Shown here: positions 56,575-64,000 of the stretch, in pieces
Numbering within the stretch: position 1 is the stretch's first letter
Layout of the letters: the number at the start of each line of letters is the position of its first letter
Notes under the pieces: generated by a model
What the model saw: the letters and a program-made list of their open reading frames with translations, nothing else
The model's database searches: none
Told to the model about the DNA's origin: nothing
Translations under genes and position numbers: made by a program
Assembly (NCBI RefSeq): GCF_026015885.1
Contig: NZ_JAPDUG010000001.1
Coordinates: 806,001 to 870,000 of the forward strand
Direction: 5' to 3'
DNA: 64,000 nt
From: Halocynthiibacter sp. SDUM655004
GTDB lineage: Bacteria; Pseudomonadota; Alphaproteobacteria; Rhodobacterales; Rhodobacteraceae

Positions 56575-57957
56575 ATGACCGAGCAGACACGCGAGTCCGA
56601 AGCCACGGACGAAGAGACATTCGGCCTTGACGACCAGACAGTCGATCAGGTTCTTGGCGCCGTTCGTAGCGGAGACGCCGCCGCACTCGCGAAGCTGATT
56701 GATCCGCTTCACGCGGCCGACGTTGCTGATATTCTCGAACAGATCGACCCAAGCACACGGCGCGATTTTGTCCAGCTTTGGGGTGGGGGGATTGATGGCG
56801 ATATCCTCTCCGAACTTGACGAAGGCTTGCGCGAAGAGGTGATCGACGCGCTCGCGCCTGACGAGCTAGCCGACGCGGTGCGCGATCTTGAGTCTGATGA
56901 CGTTGTCGACCTTCTTGAAGACCTCGAAAAGCCGCAACAGGATGCCATTCTTGACGCCCTCGACGATAGCGACCGTGTTGCCGCCGAGCGCGCGCTTTCC
57001 TATCCGGAGGAAAGTGCGGGCCGCCTTATGCAGCGCGAGGTCGTCATGGGGCCGGAGCATTGGAACGTCGGGCAAGCGATTGACTTCCTGCGCAACAGCA
57101 AGGAATTGCCAGAGCAGTTCTATCACATGATCCTCGTTGATCCGCGGATGCGGCCGGTGGGATATGTTACGCTCGGCAAACTGTTGAGCGCCCCGCGCAA
57201 AACCCCGCTTGTGGATTTGATCGAGGAAAGTTTCCGCACATTCCCTGCTACAGCACCCGAAGAAGACGTCGCCTATGCATTCAATCAATATCACCTGATA
57301 TCGGCCCCCGTCACAGATGAGGATGACCGTCTCGTTGGGGTCATCACCATTGATGACGCGATGAACGTGCTCGATGAGGAACACGAAGAAGACATCCTGC
57401 GCCTCGCCGGTGTTGGCGAAGAGAGCCTGTCGGATAGGATTTGGGAAACGGCCAAGAGCCGAGCGCCTTGGCTCACAGTGAACCTCGGCACCGCAATCCT
57501 TGCCTCCGCGGTGATTGCCCAGTTCGAGGATGCAATCGCCCAGATCGTGGCGCTCGCGGTACTCATGCCGATCATCGCGTCTATGGGCGGAAACGCCGGA
57601 ACACAAAGCCTCACCGTTGCGGTGCGTGCGCTCGCGACCAAAGACCTTACCTCGCGCAACTCATGGCGCATCTTGCGTCGGGAGGCGCTTGCGGGGCTTA
57701 TCAACGGCTTGCTCTTTGCGTTTCTGATGGGGCTTGTCGGTTACTTCTGGTACGGGAGCGGCGCCCTTGGGATGGTGCTTGCCGCGGCGATGGTTATCAA
57801 CCTTGTGGTCGCGGGTATCGTTGGTGTTGGCGTCCCCGTTGTGCTGGATAAGATCGGTATCGATCCTGCGCTGGCCTCGGGCACATTTGTAACGACCGTT
57901 ACTGATGTCGCGGGCTTCTTGGCCTTTCTTGGCCTTGCATCGGCCTTCCTCCTATGA
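56575..57957 (+). CDS. mgtE: Magnesium transporter MgtE
   Basis: A 460-residue protein: N-terminal MgtE_N superhelical domain (about 35-135, rich in Asp/Glu), a CBS pair (about 140-270) and five membrane helices with the SMGGNAGTQSLTVAVRALA pore signature near residue 345. It imports magnesium and is gated by the cytosolic domains. The sequence is complete. No M-box riboswitch is apparent in the 126-bp upstream gap. It overlaps the folate cyclo-ligase by 4 bp. Confidence 0.96.
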   Translation: MTEQTRESEATDEETFGLDDQTVDQVLGAVRSGDAAALAKLIDPLHAADVADILEQIDPSTRRDFVQLWGGGIDGDILSELDEGLREEVIDALAPDELADAVRDLESDDVVDLLEDLEKPQQDAILDALDDSDRVAAERALSYPEESAGRLMQREVVMGPEHWNVGQAIDFLRNSKELPEQFYHMILVDPRMRPVGYVTLGKLLSAPRKTPLVDLIEESFRTFPATAPEEDVAYAFNQYHLISAPVTDEDDRLVGVITIDDAMNVLDEEHEEDILRLAGVGEESLSDRIWETAKSRAPWLTVNLGTAILASAVIAQFEDAIAQIVALAVLMPIIASMGGNAGTQSLTVAVRALATKDLTSRNSWRILRREALAGLINGLLFAFLMGLVGYFWYGSGALGMVLAAAMVINLVVAGIVGVGVPVVLDKIGIDPALASGTFVTTVTDVAGFLAFLGLASAFLL

Positions 57958-58505
57958 GCGTGGTTCTGGATAAGGCTGATCTGCGCGAGCGGGCTTTCGC
58001 GCGTCGAGCCGAGGCGCGTGCGCGTTTGGGCGCGACCCCGCCGAACGGGTTGGCCGAGGTGCTTGCGCCTCATGCGGGCAAAGTGCTGGCGGGCTATATG
58101 CCGATCCGAACAGAGATTAACCCGCTGCCTGAAATGCGCGCCCACGATGGTCCGGTTGCTGTGCCGGTGATTCAAGCCAAAGGGGCGCCGCTGAAGTTTG
58201 CGCTTTGGAGCGAAAATACAGAAATGACGCGCGGCGAATTTGGTGCAATGATCCCGGCAAAGCCCGAGTATGTGACGCCCGAAGTTCTGATCGTGCCGCT
58301 GGTGGCGTTTGATGCTGCGGGCAACCGACTTGGCTACGGCGGCGGGTTTTATGATCGGACGCTCGAAGAGCTCCGCGCGGCAGGAAACGCCATCGCGATC
58401 GGCTTTGCCTTTGAAGCGCAGTATTTTGAGCGAATCCCGTGTGAGCCCACGGATCAGCGGCTTGATGTGATGGTTACGGACGAAAAAATACGCCATTTCC
58501 CGTAA
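57954..58505 (+). CDS. 5-formyltetrahydrofolate cyclo-ligase
   Basis: A 183-residue protein: early KADLRERAFARRAEARARLG, the central AGYMPIRTEINPLPEMRAH and the signature NRLGYGGGFYDRTLEEL near residue 123-139. It converts 5-formyl-THF to 5,10-methenyl-THF with ATP. Overlap with the mgtE stop by 4 bp shows coupling. Placement before the YmdB-type phosphoesterase is common. Confidence 0.93.
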   Translation: MSVVLDKADLRERAFARRAEARARLGATPPNGLAEVLAPHAGKVLAGYMPIRTEINPLPEMRAHDGPVAVPVIQAKGAPLKFALWSENTEMTRGEFGAMIPAKPEYVTPEVLIVPLVAFDAAGNRLGYGGGFYDRTLEELRAAGNAIAIGFAFEAQYFERIPCEPTDQRLDVMVTDEKIRHFP

Positions 58506-58566
58506 ATTTCCAAATTTGGAACGATTTCTTGGGGTGTGCGTTAGAGTTTAGAAAGTACGAAATTCG

Positions 58567-59382
58567 ATGAGAATACTGTTTTTAGGCGATGTTGTTGGCC
58601 GCTCTGGACGCAAAGCAATAACAGAGCGGCTCAAAGGGCTGCGCGAGAAGTGGCGGTTGGATTTCGTTGTGGTCAACGGCGAGAATGCCACCTCTGGTGC
58701 GGGGCTGTCGGCGGCTCATGCGCGGGTGCTGCTTGAGGCAGGTGCGGATTGTATCACGCTTGGCGATCATGCGTTCGACCAGCGCGACATGCTCACCTAT
58801 ATCGAGCAGGAACCGCGCATCATCCGCCCACTCAATTTTGCCAAGGGCGCACCGGGAAAAGGTGCGCGGCTGTTTGATGGCGGGCGCGGGCGAAAGATTC
58901 TGGTTACGCAAGTTCTGGGGCAAGTCTTTATGAAGCGGGCCTTTGATGATCCATTCTCCGCGATCGAGACCGAGTTGAAACGCCATCCGCTTGGCGGGCT
59001 GGCACAGGCAATTTTGGTCGATGTGCATTGCGAAGCCACCAGCGAAAAGATGGGCATGGGCCATTGGTGCGACGGTCGCGCGAGTGTTGTTGTCGGTACG
59101 CATACCCACGTTCCCACAGGTGACGCGCAGATCCTTCCCAAAGGCACCGCATTCCAAAGCGACGCGGGCATGTGCGGCGATTACAACTCTGTCATCGGAA
59201 TGGAAAAGGCCGAACCGATGCGCCGCTTCATCACCGGGATGGGCAAGGGGCGGTTCACCCCCGCCACCGAAGAAGCAACGCTGTCTGGGCTATTCGTTGA
59301 AACCGACGATCGCACGGGGCTTGCAAAAACTGTGTCTATGGTGCGTGAGGGCGGAAGACTTGAGCCGTCTTCGCCCAAGTAA
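58567..59382 (+). CDS. YmdB-type metallophosphoesterase (TIGR00282 family)
   Basis: A 271-residue protein: MRILFLGDVVGRSGRKA metal motif at the start, VVNGENATSGAGLS near residue 38, LGDHAFDQ near 68 and the C-terminal GTHTHVPTGDAQILPKGTAFQSDAGMCG block. These identify the YmdB/TIGR00282 family, which shows 2',3'-cyclic nucleotide phosphodiesterase activity in Bacillus. Length fits. It lies 61 bp after the folate cyclo-ligase on the same strand. Confidence 0.92.
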   Translation: MRILFLGDVVGRSGRKAITERLKGLREKWRLDFVVVNGENATSGAGLSAAHARVLLEAGADCITLGDHAFDQRDMLTYIEQEPRIIRPLNFAKGAPGKGARLFDGGRGRKILVTQVLGQVFMKRAFDDPFSAIETELKRHPLGGLAQAILVDVHCEATSEKMGMGHWCDGRASVVVGTHTHVPTGDAQILPKGTAFQSDAGMCGDYNSVIGMEKAEPMRRFITGMGKGRFTPATEEATLSGLFVETDDRTGLAKTVSMVREGGRLEPSSPK

Positions 59383-59482
59383 CGGAAAAATCTCCCTGAA
59401 ACACTGCGCGATCAAACCAGCACTTGTACAACGCAATGACATTCGGCAATGATTGATCGACTAAAAGAGGCGCGGCCAAATC

Positions 59483-61264
59483 ATGGTGCTGTTTGAAATT
59501 TCCCAGACGTGGCAAGCTATTCTTGCCCTCTGTGTTGTCGGGGTCATGTTCGTTCTGTTTCTGCGCGAGCACTACCCGACCGAAGTCGTCGCGATAGCGG
59601 GCGTTGCCACGCTGTTGGTGCTTGGAATTCTCCCCTATGACGAGGCATTGGCGGTTTTGTCGAACCCTGCGCCTTGGACCATTGCAGCGATGTTTATTGT
59701 CATGGGCGCGCTTGTGCGGACGGGTGCGCTTGAATGGTTCACCCAGATGGCCGAGAAAAACGTAGAGACAAACCCAAAAGTCTCTATCGCGCTGATGATT
59801 GCATTTGTTGTGATTGCCTCAGCCTTTGTGTCCAACACTCCGGTGGTCGTTGTGATGATCCCTGTGTTCATCCAACTCGCCAAAAAGCTCAATGTTTCGG
59901 CATCCAAACTGCTGATCCCGCTGTCCTACGCGGCGGTCATGGGCGGCACGCTCACGCTGATCGGGACGTCGACGAACTTGCTCGTGGATGGTGTTGCGCG
60001 CGCCAATGGGTTGCCGGCCTTTACCATTTTCGAGGTTACGCCGCTGGGGATCGCAATTGTGGCGTGGGGTATGATCTACCTTCGTTTCATCGCGCCGCGT
60101 TTGTTGCCGGATCGGGATTCCATGGCGAGCTTGCTCTCGGACCGCTCCAAAAAGAAGTTCTTCTCCGAGGCGGCCATCCCGCCAGATAGCGATCTGATTG
60201 GCCGCGAGGTTTCTGGTGTGCAGCTGTTTAAGCGCGAAGGCGTGCGATTGATCGACGTCTTGCGCGGCGATGAATCCCTGCGGCGAAACATGGGCGATGT
60301 GGTGCTTCAGGTTGGGGATCGCGTTGTTTTGCGTACTGAAATGACCGAGCTTCTGTCGCTTCAGCGCAATAAATCTCTAAAGCGTGTTGATCAGCTTTCC
60401 GCCGTTGAAACCACGACGGTTGAGGTGTTGATTACACCGGACTGTAAAATCGTGGGCCGCGCGCTTGGGTCGCTGCGCCTGCGCCGTCGCTATGGCGTGT
60501 ATACGCTGGCCATGCACCGCCGAAACCAGAATATCGGCCACCAGCAGCTTGAAAATCTTGTCGTCCGTGTGGGGGATACGCTCCTGCTTGAAGGCGCACC
60601 CGAGGATATTGGCCGTATGGCCAGCGATCTTGGTCTGGCCGATGTTTCACACCCTTCCGCGCGAGCATTTCGACGTGGTCATGCGCCGGTGGCTGTTGGT
60701 GCGCTCGTGGGGATTGTCGGGCTGGCCGCCTTTGGTGTTGCGCCGATCTTCCTTCTGTCTGTTTTGGCGGTGGCGGTTGTTTTGTTGACGCGCTGCATTG
60801 ATGCGGATGAGGCCTTTGGCTTTATCGATGGCCGCTTGTTGGCGCTGATTTTCTCGATGCTGGCCATTGGTGCGGCGCTCGAGTCTTCTGGTGCGGTGCA
60901 ACTCATCGTAGATGCGGTTTCGCCTGGGTTGGAAATGCTACCACCGTTCCTCATCGTCTGGGCGATATACTTGCTCACGTCGGTGCTGACCGAACTCGTT
61001 TCAAACAACGCGGTTGCCGTGGTGGTGACGCCGATTGCAATCGGGCTGGCCGCAGCACTTGGCATTGATCCGCGTCCGCTGGTTGTGGCGGTGATGGTCG
61101 CGGCATCGGCGAGTTTTGCGACCCCCATCGGCTACCAAACCAATATGCTGGTCTATGGTCCGGGCGGGTACAAATTCACCGATTTCTTGCGCGTGGGTAT
61201 TCCGCTCAACCTGTCCATTGGGATACTGGCTTCGCTGCTTATTCCGCTTATCTGGCCGCTCTAA
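59483..61264 (+). CDS. SLC13-family permease with two RCK-C domains
   Basis: A 593-residue transporter: about five N-terminal helices, a first SNTPVVVVMIP/LTLIGTSTNLLVDGV transport block, then two TrkA-C (RCK_C) domains at about 220-390 and a second membrane half with the ASFATPIGYQTNMLVYGPGG block. The architecture is that of the divalent anion/sodium symporter group, for sulfate, dicarboxylate or similar anions. Substrate cannot be read. The ATG at 59483 lacks a strong ribosome site. Confidence 0.92.
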   Translation: MVLFEISQTWQAILALCVVGVMFVLFLREHYPTEVVAIAGVATLLVLGILPYDEALAVLSNPAPWTIAAMFIVMGALVRTGALEWFTQMAEKNVETNPKVSIALMIAFVVIASAFVSNTPVVVVMIPVFIQLAKKLNVSASKLLIPLSYAAVMGGTLTLIGTSTNLLVDGVARANGLPAFTIFEVTPLGIAIVAWGMIYLRFIAPRLLPDRDSMASLLSDRSKKKFFSEAAIPPDSDLIGREVSGVQLFKREGVRLIDVLRGDESLRRNMGDVVLQVGDRVVLRTEMTELLSLQRNKSLKRVDQLSAVETTTVEVLITPDCKIVGRALGSLRLRRRYGVYTLAMHRRNQNIGHQQLENLVVRVGDTLLLEGAPEDIGRMASDLGLADVSHPSARAFRRGHAPVAVGALVGIVGLAAFGVAPIFLLSVLAVAVVLLTRCIDADEAFGFIDGRLLALIFSMLAIGAALESSGAVQLIVDAVSPGLEMLPPFLIVWAIYLLTSVLTELVSNNAVAVVVTPIAIGLAAALGIDPRPLVVAVMVAASASFATPIGYQTNMLVYGPGGYKFTDFLRVGIPLNLSIGILASLLIPLIWPL

Positions 61265-61360
61265 GAGCGCTATCGACGTTGCGGGGGCATCGGCCCCTTG
61301 AAGAACACGCGCGCGCTGGCCTATAAGCCACCTAACCGAGATTGAACCTAAGAGGCACAC

Positions 61361-62101
61361 ATGGCTGGCCATTCCAAATGGGCAAATATTCAGCACCGCA
61401 AAGGGCGGCAGGACGCAGCACGCTCCAAACTGTTTAGCAAACTTTCCAAAGAGATCACTGTGGCCGCCAAAATGGGCGACCCTGATCCAGAGAAAAACCC
61501 CCGTTTGCGTATGGCCGTTAAAGAGGCCAAATCAAACTCCGTTCCGAAAGATGTGATTGAACGCGCCATCAAAAAGTCCACTGCGGGCGAGGGCGACGAT
61601 TACGAAGAAATCCGCTACGAAGGTTACGGCCCAAACGGCGTTGCCGTGATCGTCGAGGCCATGACAGATAACCGCAACCGCACCGCGTCAACCGTGCGCT
61701 CGACCTTCTCCAAGAATGGCGGCAACCTCGGTGAAACCGGTTCCGTGGGCTTCATGTTTGATCGCAAAGGTCAGGTTGTCTACGGCCCCGACGCGGGCGA
61801 TGCCGACACGGTAATGATGGCCGCGATCGAAGCGGGTGCCGAAGATTGCGAAAGCACCGAAGATGGCCACACCATCATTTGCGCCGATACGGATTTGAAC
61901 GCCGTCTCTACTGCGCTTGAGGCCGAGTTGGGCGAAAGCGAAAGCACCAAGCTGATCTGGCAACCAACCACCACAACCGAGCTTGATCTCGAAGGTATGC
62001 AAAAGCTGATGAAGCTGATTGACGCCCTCGAAGATGACGACGACATCCAGCGTGTCACTGCCAACTTCGAAGTGTCTGACGAGGTTATGGCGCAGCTTTA
62101 A
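61361..62101 (+). CDS. YebC/PmpR-family protein
   Basis: A 246-residue protein: [21 protein letters not shown] at the start, [24 protein letters not shown] in the middle and AVYGP-like [14 protein letters not shown] and [11 protein letters not shown] late. It is complete. Members bind DNA or, in recent reports, help ribosomes move through proline stretches. A strong terminator follows. Confidence 0.96.
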   Translation: MAGHSKWANIQHRKGRQDAARSKLFSKLSKEITVAAKMGDPDPEKNPRLRMAVKEAKSNSVPKDVIERAIKKSTAGEGDDYEEIRYEGYGPNGVAVIVEAMTDNRNRTASTVRSTFSKNGGNLGETGSVGFMFDRKGQVVYGPDAGDADTVMMAAIEAGAEDCESTEDGHTIICADTDLNAVSTALEAELGESESTKLIWQPTTTTELDLEGMQKLMKLIDALEDDDDIQRVTANFEVSDEVMAQL

Positions 62102-62129
62102 AACGCTGTTCAGACCGGAAAATTCAAGC

Positions 62130-62162
62130 GCCGCGCTCATTGATAGAGCGCGGCGTTTTTGT
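62130..62162 (+). terminator. Rho-independent terminator after the YebC gene
   Basis: CGCCGCGCTC (62130-62139) pairs with GAGCGCGGCG (62147-62156), a 10-bp perfect stem with a seven-base loop, then a T run. The convergent argP ends 8 bp beyond. Confidence 0.93.
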
Positions 62163-62169
62163 TTGACGG

Positions 62170-63048
62170 TTATGACGGCGGCTGCAGCGCGCCTTTCGCA
62201 GCATCTCTGATTGCGCGTGTCAGCGGCGCTATGGCGGGGGCGATGCGGCGGTTGCATTGCCAGAACAACGGAACATCCAACGGCGTCTCCGGAATGAGCG
62301 GCACAAGTGTACCCTTCGCCAAATGATCGCGGATCAACGGCTCTGGGTTCATGCCCCAGCCCATGCCAAGCAGCGCGGCATCAACAAACCCACGGGACGA
62401 GGGCAGTTGATGGCTTGAAAATCGCAGGGCCCGCCCGAATTGCCGCTTGGCCCAAAGGATTTGCAGCCGGTCTTTTGTGTTGAACAACAGAGCAGGCGCG
62501 GCCTCGAGCGCGTGTTCGGTAACGCCATCTGGGAAATAGCGTCGCAGGAAAGCGGGGCTTGCCGAGGCGATGTATCGAAAATTCCCAAGCGCCACGCAAT
62601 CGCTGCCTTGAACGGGTGTTGGGTGTGCGGTTATCGCGGCCTGAACCTCACCGCGTCGAAGCCAGTCGGCGGAGTGGTCCTGATCATCCACCACAAGTTC
62701 GAAGAACAAATCATCCTGGCCGGCAAGCGCAGGGAGCAACCAAGTCGAGAGGCTATCGGCGCTGGTGGCGATTTTGATATGCGAGGCGGCAGGAGCTTTG
62801 CCCAAATCCTTAGCGAGTGCGCTCTCCAGTAGGGCAATTTCCTCCGCGTGGCGATGTAGGCGCGCGCCTGTGGGTGTGGCGGTTGCGGGCGGGCCGCGCT
62901 TGATCAATGCTGCACCGATCTCTTCTTCCAACGCTTTGATCCGTTGCGAAATCGCCGAGGGGGTCACGCTCAATTCATGGGCCGCGGATTCGAATGAACC
63001 TGTGCGCAGAACGGCGGCAAGCGCCATAAGAGAACGTGTGTCGGGCAA
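62170..63048 (-). CDS. argP: LysR-family regulator ArgP
   Basis: A 292-residue protein with a LysR winged helix (LMALAAVLRTGSFESAAHELSVTPSAISQRIKALEEEIG) and a ligand domain of the ArgP/IciA/LysG kind (ATSADSLSTWLLPAL near residue 94). It is divergent from a lysE exporter, the classic arginine/lysine-responsive pair. A 100-bp intergenic gap is AT-rich and contains the likely operator. Confidence 0.92.
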   Translation of the reverse strand: MPDTRSLMALAAVLRTGSFESAAHELSVTPSAISQRIKALEEEIGAALIKRGPPATATPTGARLHRHAEEIALLESALAKDLGKAPAASHIKIATSADSLSTWLLPALAGQDDLFFELVVDDQDHSADWLRRGEVQAAITAHPTPVQGSDCVALGNFRYIASASPAFLRRYFPDGVTEHALEAAPALLFNTKDRLQILWAKRQFGRALRFSSHQLPSSRGFVDAALLGMGWGMNPEPLIRDHLAKGTLVPLIPETPLDVPLFWQCNRRIAPAIAPLTRAIRDAAKGALQPPS

Positions 63049-63148
63049 ATTAAGAACCTCTAATCCAGATCAAGAATCTTTAATTAGACTAATCAAACTG
63101 AAATGAATAGCAACAGCGGCACGTCAACATTCAGGAGCCTGATTTCTC

Positions 63149-63772
63149 GTGCTTTCTTCTATTCCGTTCTCCGTTGTCTTTACGGGCTTCCTAACCTCGC
63201 TCACTCTTATCATGGCGATCGGTGCGCAGAATGCGTTTGTGCTGCGCCAAGGGCTGCGGCGGGCTAATGTTTTGGCCGTCGTGCTGGTTTGCGCCTGTTC
63301 GGATGCGATCCTCGTGACAGTTGGTGTTTTTGCCTTTGAATGGGTCGAAAGCGTCTTGCCGGGTGTATTGCCGATATTCAAATACGGCGGCGCGGCGTTT
63401 CTGTTTGTTTATGGGGCGCTTTCGTTTCGGGCGGCGTGGCGCGGCGGCGAGTCTCTAGAGACAGAAAACGGCGCAACGCAGTCTACGCTCAAGGCGGTGC
63501 TGACCTGTCTCGCGCTGACGTGGACCAACCCGCATGTGTATCTTGATACAGTTGTGCTGCTTGGAAGTCTGTCCGCGCCTTATGGTGATGCGCGGTTTGC
63601 TTTCGGGTTTGGTGCGGCCTTGGCGTCTTTTGTGTTTTTCTTTGCGCTTGGATATGGCGCGCGGTTCCTTGCGCCCGTATTTGCCAAACCTGCGGCGTGG
63701 CGCGTGCTTGAGGTGATCATCGGTATTACCATGTGGTCGATTGCGGTTAACCTGCTGCTGTTTACCGCTTGA
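63149..63772 (+). CDS. LysE/ArgO amino-acid exporter
   Basis: A 207-residue protein with six helices and the LysE signature LIMAIGAQNAFVLRQGLRR near residue 20. TCLALTWTNPHVYLDTVVLLG near 120 is the second family block. It exports lysine or arginine and is controlled by the divergent ArgP. The GTG start at 63149 is used; GGAG is about a dozen bases upstream. Confidence 0.93.
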   Translation: MLSSIPFSVVFTGFLTSLTLIMAIGAQNAFVLRQGLRRANVLAVVLVCACSDAILVTVGVFAFEWVESVLPGVLPIFKYGGAAFLFVYGALSFRAAWRGGESLETENGATQSTLKAVLTCLALTWTNPHVYLDTVVLLGSLSAPYGDARFAFGFGAALASFVFFFALGYGARFLAPVFAKPAAWRVLEVIIGITMWSIAVNLLLFTA

Positions 63773-63803
63773 ACCTTCGCGGCGTTTGCAGTCAAGTCAC
63801 CCC

Positions 63804-64000
63804 ATGGAAACTTCCGCACCAGTCTCTTCCACTCCAACGGTACGCCCTCTTGAGGGGGTAATATGGATGATGGTTACGGGCCTGTGTTTTGTCGCAGTTA
63901 CAGCGCTGGTGAAATACTACGGCCAGCGTATCCCCGCATCGGAGGCGGCGTTCCTCCGCTATGCACTGGGCTTGGTGTTTTTGCTGCCGATGCTCCCTGC
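63804..64000 (+). CDS. EamA/DMT-family transporter, N-terminal part, cut by the window edge
   Basis: An open frame from ATG 63804 runs to the end of the window with no stop: METSAPVSSTPTVRPLEG, then the membrane helix VIWMMVTGLCFVAVTALVK, and RIPASEAAFLRYALGLVFLLPML. Together these are the first two helices of an EamA-type drug/metabolite transporter. It lies 31 bp after lysE. The remaining eight helices are outside the window. Substrate unknown. Confidence 0.8.
   Translation, partial: METSAPVSSTPTVRPLEGVIWMMVTGLCFVAVTALVKYYGQRIPASEAAFLRYALGLVFLLPMLP

Noticed and set aside
61281-61300. GGGGC-ATCG-GCCCC hairpin after the SLC13 gene
   Set aside because: No T tract follows, so it is not called a terminator. 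Transcription may continue into the YebC gene.

Overview
The window looks like a chromosomal core region of a marine Rhodobacteraceae (Roseobacter-group) alphaproteobacterium. The reasons are a small Hsp20 followed by a DUF1150 protein, a fused sulfate adenylyltransferase/APS kinase, a tripartite tricarboxylate transporter operon with its own two-component system, lrp beside trxB, and an ArgP/LysE pair. GC is mid-50s to about 60 percent by eye, with a few AT-richer patches. No tRNA, rRNA, insertion sequence, integrase, prophage or CRISPR array was seen. Genus cannot be assigned from the sequence alone.

Layout. 1-5.8 kb: the first codons of a Mn-dependent pyrophosphatase (minus strand), a DUF2161 nuclease-fold protein, a TraB/GumN protein, groESL behind a CIRCE-type operator, a DMT exporter and a lipase-like hydrolase. 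5.7-13 kb: purEK, DUF465, hsp20-DUF1150 with a sigma32-type promoter and a ROSE-like RNA thermometer, sulfate activation, trxB/lrp and a Hint-like protein. 13-21.5 kb: lgt-midA-pgeF, ubiK, YbjN, proC-csaA, a hydroxyacid reductase, tdk and arsH. 21.5-28 kb: carB, a lower-GC PAP2 membrane protein and aspS. 28-38.2 kb: many small housekeeping and envelope genes including mce, EI24, a nitroreductase, an M48 lipoprotein, dgkA, a ceramidase-like protein, gatCA and an AmpD-like amidase. 38.2-38.6 kb: rnpB (RNase P RNA).

38.6-47.4 kb is the most distinctive accessory block. A minus-strand run tctC-tctB-tctA-AtuA-like-DUF4387-AbrB lies divergent from a TctD/TctE two-component system, whose kinase gene overlaps a gene for an additional periplasmic binding protein by 31 bp. 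The arrangement suggests uptake and catabolism of an unidentified carboxylate, sensed through a dedicated binding protein.

47.5-64 kb: rpmG, cytochrome b561, Bax-inhibitor-1 protein, a DUF1127/LysR pair, a quinone oxidoreductase, an XRE regulator behind an AT-rich leader with a perfect palindrome, hisN, two purine-type deaminases flanking a CAP-domain lipoprotein, mgtE with a folate cyclo-ligase, a YmdB-type phosphoesterase, an SLC13/RCK transporter, a YebC protein, argP/lysE, and the start of a DMT transporter that runs off the end.

Functional themes are heat-shock proteostasis with three visible regulatory devices (CIRCE, sigma32 promoter, ROSE-like hairpin), nucleotide metabolism (purEK, carB, tdk, deaminases), translation (aspS, gatCA, rpmG, rnpB, csaA) and envelope biogenesis (lgt, dgkA, amidase, M48, PAP2, ceramidase-like). 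Genes are tightly packed. Many convergent pairs touch or overlap at their 3' ends with no visible terminator.
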